A stretch of 64,000 nt of DNA from Christensenellaceae bacterium (GCA_020025205.1 JAHHSO010000001.1:62001-126000), one strand, 5' to 3'; positions 24,940-34,030 are shown, numbered from the stretch's first letter. Numbers and translations are program-made. Notes: generated by a model not told the origin, from the sequence alone.

Positions 24940-24942
24940 GAA

Positions 24943-24994
24943 AACAGGCTGTCCGGCCTGGTCGTTGGTCGAGGCTGGACAGCCTGTTTCTTTT
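24943..24994 (+). terminator. Terminator after valS
   Basis: The 12-bp stem aacaggctgtcc / ggacagcctgtt has a 22-nt loop, followed by TCTTTTG. Confidence 0.8.
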
Positions 24995-25089
24995 GTTTAC
25001 ACACAGGGCTTTAAACAGCCGCGAATCCCGGAGGAGTGATCCCGTCGCGGCTTTATAAAATCTGAATACCATACGCAGGAGGGAATCGC

Positions 25090-26379
25090 ATGACAGAACA
25101 GGAAGCGATTGAGAAAATCCACAGCGTCTATCCGACAGGAAAGAAAAATGGCGTGGAAAACATGCGTGCATTGATGGCACGGCTTGGCAGTGTGCACAAC
25201 ACGGTGCCTGTGGTGCATGTCGCCGGCACAAATGGAAAGGGTTCCTGCTGCGCCATGATTGAGCGCATGCTCCGAGAAGCGGGATATAAGACAGGACTGT
25301 ATACGTCGCCATATATTGAAGTTTATAATGAACGCATTCGCATCAACGGTGTGCCGGTTTCGCCGGAGCGTCTGGCGGCGCTGGTGGAGCGTGTCTGGCC
25401 GGCGGTAGAGGAATGCCAGAAGGCGGATATCCATGTGACTGAATTTGAGCTGGGGACAGCGCTGGCCTTCTGCTGTTTCGCGCAGGAGAATGTGGATGTA
25501 GCCATTATCGAGGTGGGACTTGGCGGACGGCTGGACCCCACCAACATCGTGAAACCTCTTGTGTCTGTGATTACAGAAGTCGGCATGGATCACATGCAGT
25601 ATTTGGGCAGCACGATTGAAGAGATTGCGCTGGAAAAAGCAGGTATCATGAAGCCTGGCGTTCCGGTCTCACTGGGGGCGCAGGAAAAGGCGGCTCGAAA
25701 TGTGCTTATGGCGGCGGCGAAGGGGCTGGATATTCCCGTCATCGATCTGGATGCGCAAAATGTCCGCGCGGATCAAAAGGGCGTCACGTTTGATGTGCAG
25801 ACGAAAGGGGAAACGATCCGCGATGTGCATGTGTCTCTGTGCGGCCGTCATCAGGCTGAAAATGCCTGCGCGGCGCTGGGGGCGGTGCTGGCGCTCAGAA
25901 AGCACGGCTTTGCAATCACGCTGGAAGCTGTTCGCCGGGGCATGGAAAACGTGTCGTGGCCCGGGCGATTGGAATACTTTGGTCAGGTTCTTTTGGACGG
26001 CGCCCACAATGATCCCGGCGTGCGCGCGCTGTGTGCGTACTGCGACGACTTTTTGGATAAAGAAAAAACCGTGCTTCTTTCCGGCATGATGAAGGACAAG
26101 GAGACGGAAAAGATGTGCAAAAGATTGTCCACCCGCGTGCGCTGCGTCGTGTGCACAAGGCCCAATGTGCCGCGTGCGATGGAGGCGGACGAGCTTTGCG
26201 AAGCATTTGAAATGGAAGGGGTTCACGCCTATGCGGAGCCGGATGCGGCGCGGGCGCTGGAAAAGGCGCGCGGACTTGCCGGACCCAACGGGCTTGTGCT
26301 GGCGGCTGGTTCCCTGTATCTGATTGGCGAAATTCGCACGGTTTTGCGCAAGGAAAAGGAGTTTGCTCATGTCATTTGA
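25090..26379 (+). CDS. folC: Folylpolyglutamate synthase / dihydrofolate synthase
   Basis: 429 residues of the Mur-ligase fold: P-loop GTNGKGS at 46-52, TSPYIEVYNERIRING, the VGLGGRLDPTNIV substrate loop, and EKAGIMKPG with the carbamylated-Lys region. The C-terminal ligase domain includes LDGAHNDPG. It adds glutamate to folates in the cytoplasm; whether it also makes dihydrofolate cannot be told. GGAGGG is 6 nt before the ATG. Its end overlaps the rsmH start by 11 nt. Confidence 0.95.
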   Translation: MTEQEAIEKIHSVYPTGKKNGVENMRALMARLGSVHNTVPVVHVAGTNGKGSCCAMIERMLREAGYKTGLYTSPYIEVYNERIRINGVPVSPERLAALVERVWPAVEECQKADIHVTEFELGTALAFCCFAQENVDVAIIEVGLGGRLDPTNIVKPLVSVITEVGMDHMQYLGSTIEEIALEKAGIMKPGVPVSLGAQEKAARNVLMAAAKGLDIPVIDLDAQNVRADQKGVTFDVQTKGETIRDVHVSLCGRHQAENACAALGAVLALRKHGFAITLEAVRRGMENVSWPGRLEYFGQVLLDGAHNDPGVRALCAYCDDFLDKEKTVLLSGMMKDKETEKMCKRLSTRVRCVVCTRPNVPRAMEADELCEAFEMEGVHAYAEPDAARALEKARGLAGPNGLVLAAGSLYLIGEIRTVLRKEKEFAHVI

Positions 26380-27316
26380 ACACATCAGTGTGATGCTGAT
26401 GCCCACGGTGGATATGCTGGACGTCCGAAAGGGCGGCATCTATGTGGACGGAACGCTCGGCGGCGGCGGTCACAGCGCGGAAATTTTGCGTCGGCTTGAC
26501 GGCACCGGCCATCTGTACGGCATCGACCGCGACAACGATGCGCTCGCGGCAGCAACGGGGCGACTGGGCGGAGCGGGCAATTTTACCGCTGTCAAGGGCA
26601 ATTTTCACGATGTCCGGGAACTGCTTCGGGCGCGCGGCGTGGAGAAGATTGACGGCATGATGATTGACCTTGGCGTCAGCTCCTATCAGTTGGATACGGC
26701 TGACCGCGGCTTTTCCTATCATGCGGATGCACCGCTGGATATGCGCATGGATCAGGATCAGACGCTGACCGCGCGAGAGATTGTCAACACATGGCCGAAA
26801 GAGGAGCTTGTGCGCATTTTGCGCGACTACGCCGAGGAAAAGTGGGCGGCGCGCATTGCGGATATCATTCTGGAACACCGCGCGGAGAAGCCGCTGGAGA
26901 CAACCGGCGATCTGGTTGCCTGCGTCGATGCGGCGATCCCGAAAAAAATCCGCATGAAGGACAGCGGCCACAGCGCACGCCGCACATTTCAGGCGCTGCG
27001 CATTGCGGTCAACGACGAACTCGATCCGCTTAAAAAAGCACTGGAAGACATGGCCGATATGCTCAATCCGGGCGGCCATTTGGCGGTGATTACCTTCCAT
27101 TCTCTGGAGGACAGGATCGTCAAGCAGACGTTCAGACGTCTGGCGAATCCCTGCACCTGCCCGCCGCATATCCCGGTGTGCATCTGCGGCAAAAAGCCGA
27201 CTGTGCGCGTACTTGGGGGCGGCGGCGTCAAACCGTCTGCCGAAGAGGTCGCAGAAAACCCGCGTGCAAGGAGCGCCATGCTCCGCGGCTGCGAAAAGCT
27301 GGAAACCGCAGACTAA
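26369..27316 (+). CDS. rsmH: 16S rRNA (cytosine-1402-N4) methyltransferase
   Basis: 315 residues of RsmH/MraW: EHISVMLMPTVDML opening, SAM-binding VDGTLGGGGHSAEIL (26-40), GMMIDLGVSSYQLD, and the C-terminal signature VITFHSLEDRIVKQTFR. It methylates C1402 in the ribosomal P site. AAAGGAG lies within folC. The gene is normally in the division/cell-wall cluster after mraZ; here it is coupled to folC by overlap. There is no ftsL or penicillin-binding gene behind it. Confidence 0.96.
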   Translation: MSFEHISVMLMPTVDMLDVRKGGIYVDGTLGGGGHSAEILRRLDGTGHLYGIDRDNDALAAATGRLGGAGNFTAVKGNFHDVRELLRARGVEKIDGMMIDLGVSSYQLDTADRGFSYHADAPLDMRMDQDQTLTAREIVNTWPKEELVRILRDYAEEKWAARIADIILEHRAEKPLETTGDLVACVDAAIPKKIRMKDSGHSARRTFQALRIAVNDELDPLKKALEDMADMLNPGGHLAVITFHSLEDRIVKQTFRRLANPCTCPPHIPVCICGKKPTVRVLGGGGVKPSAEEVAENPRARSAMLRGCEKLETAD

Positions 27317-27413
27317 CGTAAAAACGCCGCGAAGCGAAGAAGGGCGTTTGAGGGACTTGTCCCTCAAGCGGGTTTGGACGTCAGCCCATCGTACCCTCTA
27401 ATGATAAAAAATA

Positions 27414-27441
27414 AGGCCGCTTTCCCAAGAAGGCGGCTTTT
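27414..27441 (+). terminator. Rho-independent terminator
   Basis: The 8-bp stem gccgcttt / aaggcggc has a 6-nt loop and is followed by TTTT. Confidence 0.72.
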
Positions 27442-27660
27442 GCATGTCAAAATGATTGGAACTTGGAAAACGAGAAAGAGGGTGTTTATTCGGATTTCCT
27501 TCATGAAACACGTGACTGCACTGTTTCTGCCTGCCAAGTTTTGACGATACAGGGACCATTGAAAAAAGAAAAGCACTGACTGGCATGAAGAAATCATAAA
27601 AAATGCGGCAGGGTAAATCATCCCTGAGAAGAAATGCTGGTATTTTGGTCGAATATCTTG

Positions 27661-27666
27661 TATAAT
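27661..27666 (+). promoter_or_regulatory. -10 box of the darA-holB-ricT operon
   Basis: TATAAT lies 70 nt upstream of darA; the -35 region is poor. Confidence 0.5.
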
Positions 27667-27736
27667 AAGCCCGAGGCCTAACTGCACCGCAGGGGTGCAG
27701 CGGTACTTCCATCAAAATAAATGGAGGAAATAGATT

Positions 27737-28066
27737 GTGAAACTGATTGTTGCAATTGTGCAGGACGAAGACGCGGGGCGTCTGGTGTCCGCACTGATGG
27801 ATAAAGGATTCGGCGTCACCAAGCTCGCCACGACTGGCGGCTTCCTGCGCGCGGGCAATACGACGCTCATCAGCGGCGTGGAAAATGACAAGCTGGACGG
27901 TGCGCTGGAAGTGATTGAAAAGATCTGCAAGAGCCGCGAGCAGATCACAGCCTCTACGACGCCCATGAACGGAACGGGCGGCGTCTATGTGCCTTACCCG
28001 ATTCACGTCAAGGTTGGCGGCGCGACCATTTTCGTTCTTGAGGTGGATCAATTCCTGAAGGTATGA
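27737..28066 (+). CDS. darA: PII-like cyclic-di-AMP receptor DarA (PstA)
   Basis: 109 residues of the PII-like DUF970 family: MKLIVAIVQDEDAGRLVSAL, TGGFLRAGNTTL and GGATIFVLEVDQFLKV. Homologues in Bacillus, Listeria and Staphylococcus are trimers binding c-di-AMP, output unknown. Start is GTG at 27737 with GGAGGA 8 nt upstream. Its stop overlaps the ATG of holB (ATGATG), matching the conserved darA-(yaaR)-holB-ricT order; yaaR is missing. Confidence 0.95.
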   Translation: MKLIVAIVQDEDAGRLVSALMDKGFGVTKLATTGGFLRAGNTTLISGVENDKLDGALEVIEKICKSREQITASTTPMNGTGGVYVPYPIHVKVGGATIFVLEVDQFLKV

Positions 28067-29034
28067 TGACGTTTTCAGATTTCAGGGGGCAGTCTGCGCA
28101 TATCGGCCAGCTTCAGACGGACTTTGCGCGGGGACATTATGTCCATGCCTACCTGTTTACCGGGCCGAAGGGCACGGGAAAGCGTTCGGTGGCGCAGCTC
28201 TGCGCACAAACGGCGCTGTGCAGGGGAGAAGATAAACCCTGCGGGATGTGCGGCCCGTGTCGGCGTGTGCTTTCAGGCACACATCCGGATGTGCATACGG
28301 TTGTCCCCGAAAAAGGAAAAAAGATCATTGGCGTGGGCGTCATGCGTGAGATGCTGGAGGAGGTTGCCGTCAAGTCTTTTGAGGACGGGGCGAAGGTGAT
28401 CCTCATTCCCGAGGCCGACCGCATGAATGCAGCCAGCCAGAACTGCCTGCTCAAAACGCTGGAAGAACCGCCGGAAGCGACGGTTTTCTTCCTGATTACC
28501 GATCAGCCGGCGGCATTGCTTCCGACCGTTGTGTCCCGCTGCCGCATTGTGCGCTTTCATCCGCTGAGCATTGACGAAGCGGCGGCACGGCTTGTTCAGC
28601 TGGGCGAAAGCCCGAACATGGCCAGAACCAAGGCGATGATGGCTGAAGGCTGTGTTGGGCAGGCACTTGAAATTGATGAAAATCAGCTGTCTGTGCGTCA
28701 GGAACTGACCAGAGACGTCTTTTCTGTTCATCGGGCGGGTGATGTGCTCGCCGTGGTGAATGCTTATAAAGGAGAGAGGGAGAAAAAGGCTCTGGACGTA
28801 CTGGAAGGTGCGCTCCGCGATATCCTCGGCCAGCAGGCCGGCGGTGTATCCATTGAGGGCTATGCGCCTCAGGCACAGGCATATGCGCAGACAGTGCCTT
28901 TGACGGGCGGTCTTGCGCTCATGCAGCAAATTACTAAAGCGCGCAAGATGATCGCCAGCAATGTGGCGTTTGCCTCGGCCTTTGAATCTGTCCTGCTCAC
29001 TGTATCGGAGGAATATGCCAAATGGCCATGGTAA
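28063..29034 (+). CDS. holB: DNA polymerase III delta' subunit
   Basis: 323 residues of an AAA+ clamp-loader subunit. P-loop-like GPKGTGKRS (34-42), a four-Cys zinc module (Cys53, 60, 63, 66), LIPEADRMNAASQNCLLKTLEEPP and the SRC sensor motif (VVSRCRIV). It loads the sliding clamp with tau/gamma and delta. It overlaps darA upstream and ricT downstream (13 nt), so translation is coupled. Confidence 0.92.
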   Translation: MMTFSDFRGQSAHIGQLQTDFARGHYVHAYLFTGPKGTGKRSVAQLCAQTALCRGEDKPCGMCGPCRRVLSGTHPDVHTVVPEKGKKIIGVGVMREMLEEVAVKSFEDGAKVILIPEADRMNAASQNCLLKTLEEPPEATVFFLITDQPAALLPTVVSRCRIVRFHPLSIDEAAARLVQLGESPNMARTKAMMAEGCVGQALEIDENQLSVRQELTRDVFSVHRAGDVLAVVNAYKGEREKKALDVLEGALRDILGQQAGGVSIEGYAPQAQAYAQTVPLTGGLALMQQITKARKMIASNVAFASAFESVLLTVSEEYAKWPW

Positions 29035-30149
29035 TCAGGGTGCGCTTTAAGCGCGCCAGCAAATTATATGATTTTGACCCGAACGGGTTTGAACTGCATA
29101 ACGGCATGATGGTTGTGACGGAAACGGCGCGCGGCGTGGAGCTGGGCGAGTGCATGTCCGGCATCATAGATGTGCCGGACGATCATCTGGTTCTGCCGCT
29201 CAAGCCCATTATCCGCATTGCGACTGAACAGGATCTGGCGATTCAGAAGAGCAACGAGCAGCGCGAAAAAGAAGCGTTTGCCATTGCACTGGATCGCATT
29301 GCCGATCATGGGCTGGAGATGAAGCTGGTGGATGTCGAATATGCATTCGATCACTCCAAGATCATCTTCTATTTCACCGCAAACGGACGTGTAGACTTCA
29401 GGATGCTGGTCAAGAACCTGGCGAGCATCTTCAAAACCCGCATCGAGCTGCGCCAGATTGGCGTGCGCGATGAGGCTAAAATGCTGGGCGGAATTGGCCC
29501 GTGCGGCAGGCCGATCTGCTGCCGATCTTTTTTGAGCGACTTCACGCCTGTGTCCATCAAGATGGCCAAGGAGCAGAACCTGTCGCTCAACCCGACTAAG
29601 ATTTCCGGACTGTGTGACCGGCTCATGTGCTGCCTCAAGTACGAACAGGATCAGTATGAAGCGACCCGCAAGCGCATGCCGCGCGTGGGGCGCGAGATTC
29701 TCACCCCTGACGGCGTGGGCACAATTAACGCGATCAATGTTCTGGAAGAAACTGTGCGTGTGCGCATTGCAGTGGGCGATTCGTTTGAACTGAGGGAATA
29801 CCCGATTGACGATTGCCAGCGTCCGGAGCAGGAGAAGCAGCAGCCTGCTGTCAGCGAGGAAGAAAAACAGACTGCGCAGCCGGAAAAGAAGGACAAACTG
29901 CGTACCAATGCAATCAAGCCGCGGCCTGTGCGCGAGAGCCAGAAGTCCGAAGAGGAAAAAGCTGAAAACAGGGACGAAAATAAAGTAAAATCAGAGAATC
30001 AAAAGAAAAACATGCCGAATCCGGAACGCCGGAAGGAGCCAAAAACAACCGTACAGCCTGAACAGATTCAGGAAGTGGAGCCGGAAGAATTGCTCCGAGG
30101 CGACGTTCTCCAGATTCGCGAGGACGAACAGCCGGAAGATCTTCTGTAA
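29022..30149 (+). CDS. ricT: PSP1-domain protein RicT (YaaT-like)
   Basis: 375 residues. The PSP1 core (about 1-270) includes FTANGRVDFRMLVKNLASIF, GPCGRPICC and GLCDRLMCCLKYE; these Cys bind Fe-S in the Bacillus Y-complex (RicA/RicF/RicT), which assists RNase Y in mRNA processing. The C-terminal 100 residues are a Glu/Lys/Gln-rich, low-complexity tail with no fold evident, longer than in Bacillus. The start codon lies inside holB. Confidence 0.9.
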   Translation: MAMVIRVRFKRASKLYDFDPNGFELHNGMMVVTETARGVELGECMSGIIDVPDDHLVLPLKPIIRIATEQDLAIQKSNEQREKEAFAIALDRIADHGLEMKLVDVEYAFDHSKIIFYFTANGRVDFRMLVKNLASIFKTRIELRQIGVRDEAKMLGGIGPCGRPICCRSFLSDFTPVSIKMAKEQNLSLNPTKISGLCDRLMCCLKYEQDQYEATRKRMPRVGREILTPDGVGTINAINVLEETVRVRIAVGDSFELREYPIDDCQRPEQEKQQPAVSEEEKQTAQPEKKDKLRTNAIKPRPVRESQKSEEEKAENRDENKVKSENQKKNMPNPERRKEPKTTVQPEQIQEVEPEELLRGDVLQIREDEQPEDLL

Positions 30150-30160
30150 GAAAATATGCC

Positions 30161-30189
30161 TTGCAATTCACAAAACTGCGTGATAAAAT
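30161..30189 (+). promoter_or_regulatory. Promoter of the ferredoxin gene
   Basis: TTGCAA, a 17-nt spacer and TAAAAT, followed by a small taggg/ccta stem-loop (30195-30210) in the leader. Confidence 0.72.
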
Positions 30190-30232
30190 GTTTATAGGGA
30201 TAAAACCCTATTACATGATGGAGGTGAAATGT

Positions 30233-30403
30233 ATGGCTTATAAGATTACTGATGACTGCATCTCCTGCGGCGTTTGCGCGAGCAATTGCCCGGTCAATGC
30301 AATCAGCGAGGGCGACGGCAAGTTTGTGATTGACGCGGATACCTGCATTGAGTGTGGTGCTTGCGCCGAGAACTGCCCGGTCGGTGCTCCGGTTCAGGCC
30401 TAA
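30233..30403 (+). CDS. 2[4Fe-4S] ferredoxin
   Basis: 56 residues of clostridial-type ferredoxin. Two CxxCxxCxxxC(P) clusters at Cys9/12/15/19 and Cys38/41/44/48, in near-symmetric halves (CISCGVCASNCP and CIECGACAENCP). It is a small soluble electron carrier, fitting an anaerobe. GGAGGTG is 8 nt before the ATG. It has its own promoter and terminator. Confidence 0.96.
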   Translation: MAYKITDDCISCGVCASNCPVNAISEGDGKFVIDADTCIECGACAENCPVGAPVQA

Positions 30404-30416
30404 TTGGGCGACAGAA

Positions 30417-30450
30417 GATGCATTCGGTTTTCATCGAATGCATCTTTTTT
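30417..30450 (+). terminator. Terminator of the ferredoxin gene
   Basis: The 10-bp stem gatgcattcg / cgaatgcatc has an 8-nt loop, followed by six T residues. Confidence 0.92.
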
Positions 30451-30509
30451 CGATTTTAAACCCATGTTTTGATGGGAGCGCGCTTGCAAAGCGCAGGAAG
30501 GACGGAACC

Positions 30510-31757
30510 ATGAAGGGGAAAAACGATCTGTCGTCGGGCACAAAGGCGATGCTCGTTTTGACGAGCGTTGTAGTCTTGGCCTGCGTTGTTTTTCTGGCGC
30601 GCATTTTAAGCAGAGCGCCGGATCTCAAGGAAGCCTTTGCGCTTTTTCCGGCGGAGGAAGTGGTGCCGGATGAACCGGATGAACAGCTGAAGGTGGAGCC
30701 TGTTCCGACACGGGTTCAGGAAAAGAGCACCCCAGTGCCTCAAAAAGAACGGCCTGTTCTTCGCATGACGCTGGCGGCAGCGGGTACGGTTTACGCGCCC
30801 AGGGCAATTCGGGAAAGCGTGGAAGAGCGGGATGGACATTACGATTTTTCAAATGTGTTTGAAGGGTTGGGCGATACACTCAGCAGGGCAGATCTTTCCA
30901 TCGTAACGCTTGAAACCACGGCTGCAGGCAGAGAAGAGGGGTATGACAACTACAATACTCCGCCGCAGATTCTGGATGCGCTCAGAGATGCGGGGGTGGA
31001 TCTTGTTGCGCTGGCAACGGAGCGGGCGCTGGACAAGGGATATAAAGGGCTGGATATCACAAAAAGCGAATTGACATCGCGCGGCATGGCCTGTGCAGGC
31101 GTTCGTGAGGACGGACAGAGTACGGCGACGATGCTCAATGTCGGCGGCATACAGGTGGCCGTATTGGCTTATTCATATGGACTGAGCGAAGCGGGAAAAA
31201 CGCAGACCCGAAGCGATGCACGCGGCGTTTTGGCCATGCTGGACACGGAACGTATGACGCGGGATATCACTCGCGCCCGAGCGGAAGGCGCACAGGTGGT
31301 GGTGGTTTTGCCGCATTGGGGCACAAAGAATAAGCAGGAGATTCCTCAGAACGTGCGAGTGATGGCCGGAACATTGGCCAGAGCAGGTGCTGATGTGATC
31401 CTGGGCACACATCCGAATGTGGTTCAGGAGACAGAAAGACTGCGAGTCACACGAGCCGATGGATTGGAATATGAAACGGTCGTCTGCTATTCGCTGGGCA
31501 GTCTTTTGACAGATGCCCGGACGGAGCTGAACACGGCAGGCATGGCGGCACTTCTGCCCATTGAGTACGATTTTCAAACGCGGCGCGTCACGCTGGGAGA
31601 GCTGGAGGTTACGCCGCTGTACGTTGCACGCAGCAGGGAAAATGGGCGGAATGTGTATCGGGTCGTGAAAGCAGAAGATGAAGGAACTGAGCTGAATGAA
31701 ACAGAGCGGACGGCTGCACAGCGTGCGTCCGAAATTGTGAGGGAGATTGTCCGATGA
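30510..31757 (+). CDS. CapA/PgsA-like metallophosphatase-fold protein, membrane-anchored
   Basis: 415 residues. An N-terminal membrane anchor (AMLVLTSVVVLACVVFLA) is followed by a Glu/Pro-rich linker to about residue 85, then a PGA_cap (CapA) domain. Recognisable pieces are YDFSNVFEGLGDTLSRADLSIVTLET, GVDLVALATERALDKG, VVVLPHWGTKNK, GADVILGTHPNVVQ and YSLGSLL. CapA proteins take part in poly-gamma-glutamate capsule export in Bacillus, but many clostridial members stand without capBC, as here, so the role is open. The first-strand motif lacks the usual GD metal ligand (AAAGTVY), hinting at weak catalysis. It is coupled to the peptidase gene by a 4-nt overlap. Confidence 0.82.
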   Translation: MKGKNDLSSGTKAMLVLTSVVVLACVVFLARILSRAPDLKEAFALFPAEEVVPDEPDEQLKVEPVPTRVQEKSTPVPQKERPVLRMTLAAAGTVYAPRAIRESVEERDGHYDFSNVFEGLGDTLSRADLSIVTLETTAAGREEGYDNYNTPPQILDALRDAGVDLVALATERALDKGYKGLDITKSELTSRGMACAGVREDGQSTATMLNVGGIQVAVLAYSYGLSEAGKTQTRSDARGVLAMLDTERMTRDITRARAEGAQVVVVLPHWGTKNKQEIPQNVRVMAGTLARAGADVILGTHPNVVQETERLRVTRADGLEYETVVCYSLGSLLTDARTELNTAGMAALLPIEYDFQTRRVTLGELEVTPLYVARSRENGRNVYRVVKAEDEGTELNETERTAAQRASEIVREIVR

Positions 31758-32797
31758 ACGGAAAGCGAATTGCAGCGTACGGTATTGAAGTGGGCAAAAT
31801 GGAGAGAGGACCGCTCAACAAGATCACAGATGTGCCGGGCGTGCGCGTAGGTCATGCGACGATTCGGGATGCACACCATCATACGGGTGTCACGGTGATT
31901 CTGCCATGCGAAGACAATATGTTCAAAAACAAACTGACGGCGGCAAGCTTTGTTCAGAATGGATTTGGAAAGACACAGGGACTTGTGCAGGTGGATGAGC
32001 TGGGGACGCTGGAAACGCCAATCGCGCTGACCAATACGCTGAACATTGGTGTGGTGCATGATGCGATGGTCACGTACATGGCGGGGCGATGTGCTCAGGA
32101 TCGGGTACCAATGCAGTCCATCAACCCGGTTGTGGGCGAATGCAACGATGCGTCTTTGAACGCGATTATCGACAGACCGGTCACGGCAGAGCATGTTTTT
32201 GAGGCGATTGAGGCGGCTTGTGTGGACTTTGATGAAGGCGATGTCGGAGCGGGAACGGGCACTGTCTGCCATGGGCTCAAGGGCGGAATAGGCTCGGCAT
32301 CACGCGTTTTGACCATTGCCGGAAAGCGTTATACGCTGGGCGTGCTGGTGCAGAGCAACCACGGCTGTCTGGAAGAGTTGACCGTCCGCGGGAGGCGGCT
32401 GGGCGAGGAAATCATTGAAAAGCGCCGCGTTCAACCCAGTCCGGAGCCCAATGACCGCGGCTCCATCATGATGATTACGGCAACGGACTTGCCCGTCTCC
32501 GACCGACAGCTTCGGCGCATTATCAAGCGCTGCGGCGTTGGTTTGGCGCGCTGCGGCTCGTATTTTGGCCACGGAAGCGGCGATGTGATGATTGGTTTTA
32601 CAACAGCAAACCGTATGCCGCACGGAGGAATGCATCGCATCGTTTCTCAGCAGGTGCTGACTGAACATACGCTGGAAATGGCGTTTCGCGCGATGGCAGA
32701 GGCGGCGGAAGAGGCTGTGCTCAACTCCCTTTCCTGTGCCGATGATGTCATGGCCGAGGATGGAACGGTGTACGAGGGAATTGGTCAATATCTGTAA
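31754..32797 (+). CDS. P1-family (DmpA-type) aminopeptidase
   Basis: 347 residues of the N-terminal-nucleophile P1 peptidases (DmpA/BapA). Signatures: ITDVPGVRVGHATI, LTAASFVQNGFGKTQGL, GAGTGTVCHGLKGGIGSASR and the self-cleavage Gly-Ser site at Ser237 (NDRGSIMMI), which becomes the nucleophile of the beta chain. Members cut N-terminal D- or L-amino acids or beta-peptides. It overlaps the CapA-like gene, so both may act on the same D-amino-acid-containing polymer; that link is inference. Confidence 0.92.
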   Translation: MNGKRIAAYGIEVGKMERGPLNKITDVPGVRVGHATIRDAHHHTGVTVILPCEDNMFKNKLTAASFVQNGFGKTQGLVQVDELGTLETPIALTNTLNIGVVHDAMVTYMAGRCAQDRVPMQSINPVVGECNDASLNAIIDRPVTAEHVFEAIEAACVDFDEGDVGAGTGTVCHGLKGGIGSASRVLTIAGKRYTLGVLVQSNHGCLEELTVRGRRLGEEIIEKRRVQPSPEPNDRGSIMMITATDLPVSDRQLRRIIKRCGVGLARCGSYFGHGSGDVMIGFTTANRMPHGGMHRIVSQQVLTEHTLEMAFRAMAEAAEEAVLNSLSCADDVMAEDGTVYEGIGQYL

Positions 32798-32814
32798 CTC
32801 TATGGGTAATGAAA

Positions 32815-32841
32815 AATCCACCTGGACAAGGTGGATTTTTT
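32815..32841. terminator. Bidirectional terminator between convergent genes
   Basis: The 9-bp stem aatccacct / aggtggatt has a 5-nt loop with T tracts on both strands. It serves the peptidase gene and the GNAT gene. Confidence 0.85.
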
Positions 32842-32858
32842 GATGGCATGTGAAAGGC

Positions 32859-33323
32859 TTACAGCAATTCCATGTTGATGGATTTTTCGGTGAAGCCGTT
32901 TTTTTCATACATCTTTCTGGCCTGCATATTTCGGGCGTTGACTTGCAGCTCAAGGCCGTCCATGTGCTCTTTCTGCGCTTTATCCTTCATATACTGGAGA
33001 AGCTGACTGCCAATGCCCTGACCGCGGCAGCTTTCTTTGACAACGAGATCGGATATGTACATCACATCTCTTGTCACCTGCTTATCGGACTGGATATGGC
33101 GGCGGGTGAACGTCAGCAAACCGACGACAACATGATCGACTTCGGCTACCAGGAGTTTTTTGTCCTCAATCAGCTGATTAAATTCGCTGGAGGAGAGGAC
33201 GGTATCTGTGGGCTTATAGATATCAGGGCGCCAGTCAATATGCAGTTTCTGAACTTCTTTCATCAAAGATTCTGCGCAGTCGTAATCTTCTGGTGTTCCA
33301 AAGCGAATCATACAGGGGTTCAT
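32859..33323 (-). CDS. GNAT-family N-acetyltransferase
   Basis: 154 residues with the acetyl-CoA-binding motif A (VVKESCRGQGIGSQLLQYM, RxxGxG) and the closing NARNMQARKMYEKNGF segment. This group resembles ribosomal-protein or small-molecule acetyltransferases; the substrate is unknown. AGGAGG lies upstream of the ATG. nth lies 59 nt upstream on the same strand, so the two are probably one unit. Confidence 0.9.
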   Translation of the reverse strand: MNPCMIRFGTPEDYDCAESLMKEVQKLHIDWRPDIYKPTDTVLSSSEFNQLIEDKKLLVAEVDHVVVGLLTFTRRHIQSDKQVTRDVMYISDLVVKESCRGQGIGSQLLQYMKDKAQKEHMDGLELQVNARNMQARKMYEKNGFTEKSINMELL

Positions 33324-33382
33324 GTTCCGTCCTCCTTTGAATATTCAGGGATATCACATAGATATAAAGAAAAGATGTAGGT

Positions 33383-34030
33383 TTACTTCTTTCCCTTTGG
33401 GTTTCCGTTGGCGTAGTCGCAAAGGTCATGCAGGGTGCAGGTTTCGCATTCCGGTTTGCGGGCATGGCAGACCCGTCGCCCGTGAAAAATGAGCCAGTGA
33501 TGGGCGCGGCTCCACTGATCCTTTGGGATATTGTCCATCAGCTGTTTTTCCGTATGAAGAACATCAGGGGCATCCGCCAGACCGAGGCGGTTGGTGACGC
33601 GGAAAACATGCGTGTCCACGGCAATGGCGTCTTCGCCAAAGGCGCAGCTCATGACGACATTGGCTGTTTTGCGCCCTACGCCGGGCAGGCTTTCCAGCGC
33701 GTCGTGATCGGCGGGCACTTCGCCGCCAAAATGATCGACGAGTGCTTTGCCGGTCAGGACGAGATTTTTGGCTTTGTTGTGATAAAGACCGCATGTCTTG
33801 ATGAACGGCTCGATTTCTTCGGGCGCAGCGGCGGCAAGCGCAGCGGCGTTCGGATAGGCGGCAAAGAGTGCCGGAGTAACGAGATTGACCTTCACATCTG
33901 TACACTGGGCAGAGAGGATGACGGCGACGAGAAGCTGATAGGGATTGTCGAAGTGAAGCGCGGGCTTTGCATCGGGATAAAGGCGCAGAAGCTCTTGCAA
34001 AATGCGCGTGTTTTTTTCAAGTTGAGTCAT
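33383..34030 (-). CDS. nth: Endonuclease III
   Basis: 215 residues. The helix-hairpin-helix LPGVGRKTANVV carries catalytic Lys121, Asp139 is in AVDTHVFRV, and a [4Fe-4S] loop has Cys188/195/198/204. It is a glycosylase/AP lyase for oxidised pyrimidines. ATG 34030 follows GAAAGGA; codons upstream in frame are not typical of the family. Confidence 0.97.
   Translation of the reverse strand: MTQLEKNTRILQELLRLYPDAKPALHFDNPYQLLVAVILSAQCTDVKVNLVTPALFAAYPNAAALAAAAPEEIEPFIKTCGLYHNKAKNLVLTGKALVDHFGGEVPADHDALESLPGVGRKTANVVMSCAFGEDAIAVDTHVFRVTNRLGLADAPDVLHTEKQLMDNIPKDQWSRAHHWLIFHGRRVCHARKPECETCTLHDLCDYANGNPKGKK

Larger units (their letters stand above)
27317..27736 (+). other. 420-nt gap between rsmH and darA
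   Basis: It holds two adjacent stem-loops just after rsmH (aaacgcc/ggcgttt at 27322-27349 and ttgagggac/gtccctcaa at 27348-27367), a terminator at 27414-27441, a -10 box at 27661-27666, and a small ctgcacc/ggtgcag hairpin before darA. Nothing else was recognised; an antisense frame here has no family resemblance. Confidence 0.6.

Noticed and set aside
27364-27687. 107-codon minus-strand frame in the rsmH-darA gap
   Set aside because: No ribosome site or family similarity, and it spans the plus-strand terminator and the darA -10 box.
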